From an uncultured Parabacteroides sp. (GTDB lineage Bacteria; Bacteroidota; Bacteroidia; Bacteroidales; Tannerellaceae), in assembly GCA_900770835.1 (NCBI GenBank), contig CAAGLQ010000125.1:1-6319 (forward strand): a DNA stretch of 6,319 nucleotides, in the 5' to 3' direction. A program made the position numbers and the translations under genes. Shown here one piece after another: positions 1-6,312 of the stretch. The notes under the pieces were generated by a model, which did not search any database, was not told the origin of the DNA, and saw nothing but the letters and a program-made list of their open reading frames with translations. Position 1 is the stretch's first letter. Every line of letters begins with the position of its first letter.

Positions 1-965
1 AACTGTTTGATGCGTAGCGTGAGCACCTTCATGCCCTGGGTATCATAGGTGAGCGATTGTTTTTTCTCTTGTTTTTCCAAACATTGCAGCTTGGGATTAT
101 AGACATAATCGACGATCGAGCCATCCAAGATGCGTGCGATGAGTTGCTCCACAATACCCAAGGGAACCACAAACCACTCACGAGGCTGATGCTCCACTCC
201 GTCAGCATCCCTCACCTTCACAGCCAATTGCACCGTGCGTAATACTTTATGGATGAGCTCCTCAAACTTTTGTGAGTTCATATTCACCACTTTGTAGGAA
301 GCTACGATCTGTACGGGAGCCATTAGGTAAGTAGGATCGTTGGCGGCATTCGCAATGCGCTCCTCTACGCTGTTTGTCGTGAAACCGATCTTGTACAAAT
401 CCGGCTGACCCGCTATCTCTGGCAACTCCGAACAGGAACGAAGCACATAGATGTAGCCGGTGACGATGTCATCCGCATCGCTATCTGGCTGTTGGAAGAA
501 TTGGCTTTTCACTTCTGACTCCAGATCCGTAACGCCATAGCCATCGCTCACCACGTTTTTGCGCAACGTCTGAAGCAGTATGTCTGATTCCATCCCATTC
601 TCGTAGATACAGCGGGTGCGCCCATCCAGAGCATGGTTGGATCCCTCATAGCTCTCCCGTATTTTTTCAAGCAGAACCAACTGCCCACTCACAATGTAAT
701 AGTGTCCCTCTTTCAGGTTCGCAGTCTTGGCTATCCGCACAAGGCTTCGCTTGCCCGCACGCAATTCGTTGTGGATCTGCTTGAATCCGTCAGCATAGCG
801 ATAGAAATCCTCACAGGGTTTGGGTTGCGCTACGTATTCCGCCTGTTTCTTGTGGATCACTCTCCGCATATCCGAAGGAAATCGGAACAATTCCACCTCT
901 TTTGGGGAAATATCTCCCAACAGCGGATCATCGAATAGTTTATCCAGCTCTTTTTCTATGTCCAT
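1..965 (-). CDS. GIY-YIG nuclease (T5orf172/Mug113-like), C-terminal end cut by window edge
   Basis: Hand translation from the ATG at 965-963 stays open for 321 codons to the left edge, with no stop reached. Residues 170-177 read GYIYVLRS and residues 191-196 YKIGFT, the paired signature of the GIY-YIG fold. R203 (in EERIANA) and E235 (in KFEELIH) sit where the family has its catalytic arginine and metal-binding glutamate. PREWF at 261-265 and the DYVYNPK block at 286-292 are also typical of the T5orf172/Mug113 type. GIY-YIG domains cut DNA with one divalent metal. Residues 1-165 are a family-specific N-terminal region (FRFPSDMRR, CEDFYRY, GHYYIVSGQ) of unknown role. Homologues as I recall them end soon after the YxP block, so few residues are probably missing. 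It follows the 72-residue gene in the same frame after TAA and four codons, so translation is probably coupled. It is the likely effector nuclease of the cassette. The family call is firm; the target is unknown. Confidence 0.9.
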   Translation of the reverse strand, partial: MDIEKELDKLFDDPLLGDISPKEVELFRFPSDMRRVIHKKQAEYVAQPKPCEDFYRYADGFKQIHNELRAGKRSLVRIAKTANLKEGHYYIVSGQLVLLEKIRESYEGSNHALDGRTRCIYENGMESDILLQTLRKNVVSDGYGVTDLESEVKSQFFQQPDSDADDIVTGYIYVLRSCSELPEIAGQPDLYKIGFTTNSVEERIANAANDPTYLMAPVQIVASYKVVNMNSQKFEELIHKVLRTVQLAVKVRDADGVEHQPREWFVVPLGIVEQLIARILDGSIVDYVYNPKLQCLEKQEKKQSLTYDTQGMKVLTLRIKQ

Positions 966-977
966 ATCGTCACGATT

Positions 978-1196
978 TTAGGATTGTTTTCGCACGGCCG
1001 TGAGTCTGGCCCACATACGTTTCTCTGTGAGGTCGCCGTTGCGTTGCGGCTCACGTCCATGCTCCGCTATCCACGCTTCCAGTTCAGCCACCTGTTTGTC
1101 TTTTCGGTCGTTGAAGGTCGGTGCGACTGCCATAGGTCGCACATCGGCTAACAATGGATCCTCAAACAGCTCTATCAGTTCCTTTGGCCATTCCAT
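978..1196 (-). CDS. 72-residue protein matching the N-terminal module of the GIY-YIG nuclease family
   Basis: This is a small ORF of 72 residues whose only in-frame start is the ATG at 1196, because TAA lies at 1202-1200. It begins 12 bases after the helicase stop and ends 12 bases before the nuclease ATG, in the nuclease's own frame. It starts with a KELxxLFxDPLLxD motif and continues with a region containing AELEAWIAEHGREPQ and a basic tail (MWARLTAVRKQS). In fused GIY-YIG proteins of this system, as I remember them, a DPLGLL-type start, a HGRxPQ block and an LYxRLxxIR block form the N-terminus of the nuclease itself. I therefore read this as that module encoded separately, either naturally split or cut off by a nonsense change. 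No catalytic residues, signal peptide or membrane segment are visible. A role in docking the nuclease to the helicase or methyltransferase is inference only. Confidence 0.75.
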   Translation of the reverse strand: MEWPKELIELFEDPLLADVRPMAVAPTFNDRKDKQVAELEAWIAEHGREPQRNGDLTEKRMWARLTAVRKQS

Positions 1197-1208
1197 CGCT
1201 TATCATTG

Positions 1209-3239
1209 TTACAGATTACCTCCTTCATACGCCAATCCAGCCATTTGTCTTGCCTTCAGGTTCCGAATCATCTGGAAGGCAGCTGCTAATTCTCGCACTT
1301 TCGGATCGGGATCATCCTGTTTCGGCAATTGGCCTTTGTGTTCGGCGATGTATTGCTTCAATGGCCCTTTGAACAGAATGATCGCCTGTTCGAGGGTCAG
1401 GTTGAATTTCTGTTCGGCTATTGTGTCTTGGATGATGCGCAACGTGGGGGCATCGACGGTTTTCGACAGCACTTCGTAGGCCCGTTGGAAGGGATTGATG
1501 CTGTCGATCAAGTTAATACTCAATTTATTGATATTCACAAATCGGTTAGCGAGCTTGATCAGCCGATTACCTTCGCTCTCACTATCCTGTTCTGGCTGTT
1601 CTCCCGGACGAATAGCTGTCTCATCAATCACGATGTCACTGCCTTTGATCAGGGTGTCAGCAACGAAATGTTCACGCACCATTTCCACCTCCTCTTCGTT
1701 CAGGTCGGGATAACGCTCACGGATCACCTTCGGGATCAACTCTTTCGTAATCGTTTCTGCCGTAGTAGAGCCACTGATGGCACGCACGATCAAATCATTA
1801 TTCAGCACATCGGCTTTCAAGTCGTCGAGCTGTTCCTCCACGATCTGTCTCGCTCGGACACTGGTCAATGGCTTCAACCCCTCGATCACGATCGTATGCG
1901 CATCATTCTCCGCTTTCTCCATGTCGCAAGCCACCATACGGAAATTCCAGTTGGGAGCCATCACCTGTTCCATCAGTAGCGAAGCCGTGATGGCTTTCAA
2001 GAAATCATTCACTGCCACCTTCACCTCTGCCTGCTCTGCGTCGGGCATGGCGATCATGTTCACGAAACGTGCTGTCTCCTTCCCCTCGCAATCACGGGTG
2101 CAACGACCGATGATCTGAATCACCTCGGTCAAGGAACCTCGCACACCGATGGTCAAGCACATCTCGCACCATTGCCAGTCGAAACCCTCCTTGGCGGTTC
2201 CCAAGGCAATGATGATGTCCATATCCTCCTTGCGAGTCATCCGTTGCAGATAATCCTGCACGCGGTTGCGCTCCTTTTGATCGTCTTCCACCAAGTCGGC
2301 CACCTTCAGCAGACGGCCATCCGGGGTTTGCAAAGTGTATATCCCAGTATTGTAATCCTTGCTCACCTTCTTGCCGATCAATCGCATGATCTGGTCGGTC
2401 TCGTCATATTTGTTTCCTGTCGAAGCCCTGGAATTGATGCTGGGAATGTGGATGATCGTCTTCTTCGTGGAGTCGAGCACCTCGCTCAGGTGATCGAGAT
2501 AGCTGCCTTGGTAGAAGTGGTAACCCAGCAGCAGGTTTTTCAGGTATCGGTAGCCATTGAGTTGCTCATAATAGTTGTAGGTGATGGGAAAGAAACGAGC
2601 CTCATCCTCCTGCCTCAACACGGGCAAGCCATCACCCCGGAAATAGCTACCGGTCATGGCCACAATGTGTCCCGTGGAATTGTTCATCACCCTTCGCACC
2701 ACATCACCCAAGTTCGACTGCGCATCCGCACTGGTATGGTGAAACTCGTCGATGGCCAACAAGGTGTCATTAAACTCCTCGTCGTCGATCTCCTTCATGG
2801 CATTGCGAAGGGTAGCATGGGCGCAGACGAGAATCCGTGTTTTGTCCTGACGGAAGAACTCGATGAAACGCTTCTTCTTGTCCTGCTCGTTTTTCACATC
2901 GGTCAGGTTGTAGTAAGGTGCCACGCTCCAGTCGGCAAAGAAGCCATAAGGTTTCAGACGGGTGTCGAGAAACGAGCGTCCGATACTCTTTTCCGGCACG
3001 GCCACCACCACCCGTTTCACTCCTTGGTGCGCCAACTTATCGAGGGCGATGAACATCAATGCTCGGCTCTTGCCCGATGCCGGAGGAGCTTTGATCAGCA
3101 GAAACCGTTTATCACGGGCAGCGTATGCCTTTGCCTGCATCTCCCGCATGCCAAGTTCGTTGGTGGCCGACGAACGTCCCGTCTGCGCATACTGTATGTT
3201 GACAATCTCATTAGCTTGCTGTTTCATGGTCAGTGTCAT
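1209..3239 (-). CDS. DExH-box superfamily 2 helicase/translocase of the methylase-GIY-YIG cassette (YeeB-like)
   Basis: This is a 676-residue protein with the full set of SF2 motifs: Walker A APPASGKS at 51-58, motif II DEFHH at 164-168 (a DExH variant), a motif III-like MTGSYF at 195-200, motif V ALGTAKEGFDW at 345-355, and motif VI QIIGRCTRD at 375-383 with the arginine finger. Q35 in the lead-in may act as a Q-motif equivalent. Residues about 430-676 form a mainly polar, helix-rich C-terminal region that I do not recognise; it could contact the methyltransferase or nuclease. The start ATG lies in an ATGA overlap with the upstream stop at 3236-3239, which supports this start and translational coupling; M5 at 3227 is the only close alternative. 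The likely role is ATP-driven translocation on or remodelling of DNA in a restriction-modification-type complex, as for YeeB beside B. subtilis DnmA. The helicase family is certain; strand-separating activity is not shown. Confidence 0.93.
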   Translation of the reverse strand: MTLTMKQQANEIVNIQYAQTGRSSATNELGMREMQAKAYAARDKRFLLIKAPPASGKSRALMFIALDKLAHQGVKRVVVAVPEKSIGRSFLDTRLKPYGFFADWSVAPYYNLTDVKNEQDKKKRFIEFFRQDKTRILVCAHATLRNAMKEIDDEEFNDTLLAIDEFHHTSADAQSNLGDVVRRVMNNSTGHIVAMTGSYFRGDGLPVLRQEDEARFFPITYNYYEQLNGYRYLKNLLLGYHFYQGSYLDHLSEVLDSTKKTIIHIPSINSRASTGNKYDETDQIMRLIGKKVSKDYNTGIYTLQTPDGRLLKVADLVEDDQKERNRVQDYLQRMTRKEDMDIIIALGTAKEGFDWQWCEMCLTIGVRGSLTEVIQIIGRCTRDCEGKETARFVNMIAMPDAEQAEVKVAVNDFLKAITASLLMEQVMAPNWNFRMVACDMEKAENDAHTIVIEGLKPLTSVRARQIVEEQLDDLKADVLNNDLIVRAISGSTTAETITKELIPKVIRERYPDLNEEEVEMVREHFVADTLIKGSDIVIDETAIRPGEQPEQDSESEGNRLIKLANRFVNINKLSINLIDSINPFQRAYEVLSKTVDAPTLRIIQDTIAEQKFNLTLEQAIILFKGPLKQYIAEHKGQLPKQDDPDPKVRELAAAFQMIRNLKARQMAGLAYEGGNL

Positions 3240-5995
3240 TTATTGGTGGTCATTTGTTCATAGAGTTTGAATAGGCACTCCAAGCGTGCCTCGTCATTCG
3301 CAAAGGGATAACCAGGATAGCAGCTCTCCACGATGTCGTCCAATCGTTCGTGTGCTTCATGCAGGTCTTGTGGCATTTGGTCGGGATCATAGAGTTCAGC
3401 CAGCGTTTTGCCGATATGAAACTCTCTCGTGATCAATACCTCTTCCGCAGCCTCCGCAATCTCCTGCTTCTTTGCTTCGGAGATAGAGGGGAAGGGGAAG
3501 GTGTTGTAACAAAGTTGGGCGGAGTAACGATAACGTGTTTCTAATCTTCCACCTACGGTCTTGACCCAAACCATATGCATGGCAGAAGTGAGGATGCCGA
3601 AAAGCCAAGTTTCTGCATCATATAAGGCAAAAGCTGAATCTGATACAATATCTGTTTTATTTAAAAAACTCATTGGAACATAGTTTCGGTTTTCGGATGA
3701 CACACGAGGTATTATGACTTTTTCTGCATCATCTGGATGCTCTCTAAATTGATGCGGTCTTTTTGCCAATTCTTGTCCATCCTTCGACTCATTCAATCTA
3801 AATAACATGTTTGCTTCTATTCTTGCTTTTATAGGAGGTATCGATTCTGCCAACGCTAACTGTTCATCATCAATCCACAAACAATAGGCCTCTTTATCTT
3901 TGATGAGTTCCTCTGAACCATAGATTCGCCTAATCAAAACCGCTGCCCGCGGATATTCATCCAACAACAGCCTTCTTTGATAAGTATCCAATCTCAAATA
4001 CTTATGTTCCCGGCCATCGTAAGGCATACACCCGAAACATAATTTGGGCAAACCTTCAGGATCTTTATTGCTTTTGTGAACAATCGTTCTACAATTCGCT
4101 ATTAAATAAGGACTTATATAATTGACCGAAGTTGCGTGATCCTTATCATAGATTCTCTTTTGAATGTTGCTCGTTGCATCAGCTATTCCTATAATTGCAC
4201 AGGTCACTCCTGCATTATATTTCGCATTATTCGTCCATTTAAAAGATTTATGAGCGAATGTGATTTCAAGATTTCTTTTGAATACCTCCGGCCATAAAAC
4301 ACCAACTTGCTCTCCTTGACAAATTGAATTAGTAGTCACAAAAGCATATCGTGCCTTGGTATTTTGAACATACAAAGCACCACATTGAAACCAACAACAG
4401 ATATAATCAAGTATTAGGCAGTTATCTACTCCTTTAAATACGTTTGCTATATCTGCCTTTTGTTCCTTTGACTGAAGTTTACTCCCCAAATACGGTGGAT
4501 TACCAAACACAAAGACCTCCTCTTCGGCTGTATGCGGACAAACTACGTTCCAATCCAAGCGACAGGCATTGCCACAAACGATTTGGGTAATGTTCTTGAG
4601 GGGCAGCGCACGGGTATTGACCCCAAACGCCTCGTTGAGTTTCCTGTTCATCTGGTGCTCAGCCAACCAAAGCGACAGCATCGCCACTTCGTGTGGAAAA
4701 TCGAGCAACTCAATGCCATAGAACTGATCGAGGTGGATCACACTGTTATCCACTAATAGCATACCACTCGCTCTTTGGCAAAGCTGTTGCAGTTTCAAGA
4801 TGTCCATTTCCAAGAAACGGAGCGATTTGTAGGTAATGATCAAGAAGTTTCCGCTTCCGCAAGCCGGATCAAAGAACTTCATGCGGCTCATGCGTTGCAG
4901 CAAGGCATCGCCCTCTTTCTCGATGGATCGGCACTCTTTGAGGAAGTCCATCTCTTTGATTCCCCGCAACTCCCATAGTTGCCTTGCCTGGTCATAGCGG
5001 GTTTTCAGTTGGCTGTAGGCATCCCGCAACTCGTCGAGAAACAGGGGATTGATCACTTTCATGATGTTGGGCACGCTGGTGTAGTGCATACCTTGGTTGG
5101 CTCGCTCCTCCGGATTCACCACCGCCTGAATCATGGAGCCAAAGATGTCCGGATTGATCTCCTTCCAATCCAATGCGCCACATTCGATGATGAGCTTTCT
5201 TGCCCGTGCTCCCATACGAGGGATCTGGATCTGCTTCGCGAAGAGACCGCCATTGACATAGGGGAACTGGGTCACAATCTTCGGGATGTCGCTGTTGCGC
5301 TGCAAGCGGTCCATCACGTTGAACGACTCGTCGAGATAATCCGAGAGGTCGCTGCCATCCTCCTTCGTATAGCGCAGAATGGAGGAGGTGAAAAGTCCCT
5401 CTTCGAAGATGCCGGTGTCTTCCGCAAAGAAGCAGAAGAGCAAGCGGGTGATAAAGATGTTGAGATCGTGCAGGTCGCTGTCGCTGCGGAAGTCGTTGTA
5501 GGCTCGCAACTCGTCATGCAGTTTGGCCAACTTTTCTGCGGCCTTGATGTCGGCGGGATTCTCCTCCACATAATGCACCCGCTCCACATCCATCAGGGGA
5601 TAGAAGAAGGCAAAGTCGCAAGGCAGGCGATTGAGGGGGTTCTCATAGGTCTCTTTCTCTCGCAGGTCATATGCCAAGAGGCGTTGCCCGTCGCTGACGG
5701 CCACAATCTTGGGAGCAGCCTTTCGAACCTGGGTGTCGCACTTCAGCTGTTCCAAGGTGTCGGTCAACCGGAAGGTGAAACTGCTGCGAAAGCAGAACAG
5801 CCCTTTGATGAGCAAGCCATCAAACGTCTTGATGATGCCCTTGCCTTCACGGTACCGCTCAATGTTGCGTTCGCTTTTGCCAAAGGAGTAGAGCAACGCA
5901 TAACCCACCTCATCGGCAGGGGTATAACTTTCCACGAATACCTCCGTCAGGCGCTCCTCTATCTCCCTATAGCCAAGTTGTGTTTTCTTTGCCAT
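3236..5995 (-). CDS. MmeI-like (DnmA/YeeA-type) class I SAM-dependent N6-adenine DNA methyltransferase
   Basis: This is a 919-residue protein. Motif I FDPACGSGNFL lies at 375-385 (SAM binding), the acidic GIELLDFP block at 427-434, CGNACRLDW at 474-482, and catalytic motif IV NPPY at 499-502. Together they mark a gamma-type N6-adenine methyltransferase. The MmeI-family helical spacer precedes them, with LLFCFFAEDTGIF at 185-197, YVNGGLF at 246-252, and ECGALDW followed by NPEERANQGMHYTS between 271 and 307. The specificity region spans about 620-830, ending in the family-typical RYSAQLCYNTFPFP at 823-836, then a helical C-terminus. Residues 1-135 resemble the N-terminal nuclease-fold part of MmeI enzymes, but I see no D...E-x-K there (position 59 onward reads DGLLIKGLFCFRS), so modification without self-cleavage is likely. 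TAG at 6040-6038 closes the frame upstream and there is no other in-frame start. It shares ATGA with the helicase. The codons for about residues 500-795 are distinctly AT-rich. Confidence 0.94.
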   Translation of the reverse strand: MAKKTQLGYREIEERLTEVFVESYTPADEVGYALLYSFGKSERNIERYREGKGIIKTFDGLLIKGLFCFRSSFTFRLTDTLEQLKCDTQVRKAAPKIVAVSDGQRLLAYDLREKETYENPLNRLPCDFAFFYPLMDVERVHYVEENPADIKAAEKLAKLHDELRAYNDFRSDSDLHDLNIFITRLLFCFFAEDTGIFEEGLFTSSILRYTKEDGSDLSDYLDESFNVMDRLQRNSDIPKIVTQFPYVNGGLFAKQIQIPRMGARARKLIIECGALDWKEINPDIFGSMIQAVVNPEERANQGMHYTSVPNIMKVINPLFLDELRDAYSQLKTRYDQARQLWELRGIKEMDFLKECRSIEKEGDALLQRMSRMKFFDPACGSGNFLIITYKSLRFLEMDILKLQQLCQRASGMLLVDNSVIHLDQFYGIELLDFPHEVAMLSLWLAEHQMNRKLNEAFGVNTRALPLKNITQIVCGNACRLDWNVVCPHTAEEEVFVFGNPPYLGSKLQSKEQKADIANVFKGVDNCLILDYICCWFQCGALYVQNTKARYAFVTTNSICQGEQVGVLWPEVFKRNLEITFAHKSFKWTNNAKYNAGVTCAIIGIADATSNIQKRIYDKDHATSVNYISPYLIANCRTIVHKSNKDPEGLPKLCFGCMPYDGREHKYLRLDTYQRRLLLDEYPRAAVLIRRIYGSEELIKDKEAYCLWIDDEQLALAESIPPIKARIEANMLFRLNESKDGQELAKRPHQFREHPDDAEKVIIPRVSSENRNYVPMSFLNKTDIVSDSAFALYDAETWLFGILTSAMHMVWVKTVGGRLETRYRYSAQLCYNTFPFPSISEAKKQEIAEAAEEVLITREFHIGKTLAELYDPDQMPQDLHEAHERLDDIVESCYPGYPFANDEARLECLFKLYEQMTTNK
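3610..4490 (-). other. AT-rich segment of the methyltransferase covering the end of the catalytic domain and the target-recognition region
   Basis: Hand counts of 60-base rows inside this stretch give about 33-35% GC (rows starting 3661, 4081 and 4321), against 50% for the row at 3361 and 58% for the row at 5461 of the same gene. The change on the upstream side falls just after the NPPY codons (4501-4490). On the downstream side it falls shortly before the conserved NTFPFP region. The reading frame is intact throughout. Specificity domains of MmeI-like and type I enzymes are known to be exchanged by recombination between conserved flanks, so I infer that this segment is the recognition module and may have been acquired separately. 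The boundaries are approximate. Confidence 0.65.
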
Positions 5996-6043
5996 AGGTG
6001 TCTCATAAGTTTTAAGGCAGAAGCACTTATCGGCGACCTATGG
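5992..6043 (-). promoter_or_regulatory. Hairpin sequestering the methyltransferase start codon
   Basis: CCATAGGT (5992-5999) and ACCTATGG (6036-6043) are perfect inverse copies. Inside them ATAAGT (6005-6010) pairs with ACTTAT (6025-6030) across a 5x5 internal loop, leaving a 14-base apical loop. In the mRNA the AUG of the methyltransferase (5995-5993) lies within the 8-bp outer stem, and the short upstream region where a ribosome would land lies in the inner stem and internal loop. It could limit methyltransferase translation until melted, or be a DNA operator. Either reading is inference. Confidence 0.55.
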
Positions 6044-6057
6044 GCAAAAGAGACAGA

Positions 6058-6112
6058 GCCTCACGACAGGATAGAAAAAAGGCGTGTGCCTTTCCTATCA
6101 TTATCGTGAGGC
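6058..6112 (-). repeat. Imperfect 55-base hairpin with a terminator-like tip
   Basis: GCCTCACGA (6058-6066) is the perfect inverse of TCGTGAGGC (6104-6112). Further in, GATAG (6070-6074) pairs with CTATC (6095-6099), and AAAGGC (6078-6083) pairs with GCCTTT (6088-6093) around GTGT. In the operon's direction the tip stem is followed by three extra T residues at 6077-6075, a weak intrinsic-terminator pattern with only three G-C pairs. The right arm, 6104-6112, is also part of the larger inverted repeat on its upstream side, so the two structures compete. Confidence 0.55.
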
Positions 6113-6225
6113 CCTGAGAATGCCCATGTTACCTGATAAGTCATGCCCACGCCCTATGAGGCGCAGACATTAACAAATCATTCTTCGGTAACATTAATCA
6201 TTGAAATTTCTCAGGTTTCACGATA
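6102..6225 (-). repeat. Nested three-helix inverted repeat in the leader
   Basis: The arm at 6102-6120 (TATCGTGA, three bases, CCTGAGAA) is the inverse of 6208-6225 apart from the short central spacer. Inside it, ATGTTACC at 6126-6133 is perfectly inverted at 6187-6194. This gives three helices of 8 bp each, separated by 2x3 and 5x13 internal loops, with a 53-base apical region holding a small CGCC/GGCG stem at 6150-6163. Twenty-four complementary pairs in this order are unlikely to be chance. It could be an RNA leader element or a paired protein-binding site. I see no flanking target duplication that would make it a transposable element. Confidence 0.6.
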
Positions 6226-6273
6226 AACCGAATAACTGCTAATGCTGTTATTAATTTTCCACAAAAAAGTCAT

Positions 6274-6291
6274 TGCCCTACGCTTAGGGCA
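6274..6291. promoter_or_regulatory. Perfect 7-4-7 dyad just downstream of the candidate promoter
   Basis: TGCCCTA and TAGGGCA are perfect inverted copies around CGCT. On the minus strand a six-T tract (6268-6263) follows after five bases, so the dyad could be a weak attenuator or the terminator of a gene beyond the right edge. Its position, beginning within about 10 bases of the predicted transcription start, would equally suit a repressor operator. The T tract is too far from the stem for a strong intrinsic terminator. The role is not resolved. Confidence 0.45.
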
Positions 6292-6304
6292 TTCAACTGA
6301 GCGA

Positions 6305-6312
6305 CAAAGTTA
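6305..6312 (-). promoter_or_regulatory. Candidate Bacteroidetes -7 promoter element (TAACTTTG)
   Basis: The minus strand reads TAACTTTG here, an exact match to the Bacteroidetes primary sigma-factor -7 consensus TAnnTTTG, within the context TTGTAACTTTGTCGC. Transcription would start around 6297-6301 and run into the operon. The partner -33 TTTG would lie beyond the right edge of the window, so the promoter is only half visible. No other TAnnTTTG was found on the minus strand between here and the methyltransferase start. Confidence 0.5.

Noticed and set aside
1..965. Frameshift or internal stop in the GIY-YIG gene
   Set aside because: Codon-by-codon translation from 965 to the edge is open with all signature blocks in order. 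The missing end is due to the window boundary.
1329..1979. Plus-strand frame of 216 codons opposite the helicase C-terminus
   Set aside because: No motif is recognisable, and the minus-strand helicase frame is continuous and coupled to its neighbours here, so this is a shadow frame.
2172..3263. Plus-strand open frame of 363 codons opposite the helicase
   Set aside because: It lies antisense to the Walker A, DExH and middle regions of a clear SF2 helicase, with His/Leu/Val-rich composition typical of a complementary-strand shadow.
6075..6093. Strong intrinsic terminator in front of the methyltransferase
   Set aside because: The stem has only three G-C pairs and the useful T run beyond the stem is three bases. 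It is kept only as a terminator-like tip within the larger hairpin.
4979..6109. Plus-strand open frame of 376 codons opposite the methyltransferase
   Set aside because: It is antisense to strongly conserved methyltransferase sequence including the spacer motifs, has low-complexity hydrophobic/Gln content, no recognisable domain, and would end in the leader hairpins. It is a by-product of codon bias.
6102..6225. Miniature inverted-repeat transposable element
   Set aside because: The inverted arms are there, but flanking bases show no target-site duplication, the arms are part of a nested helix set, and no copy number can be seen from one window.
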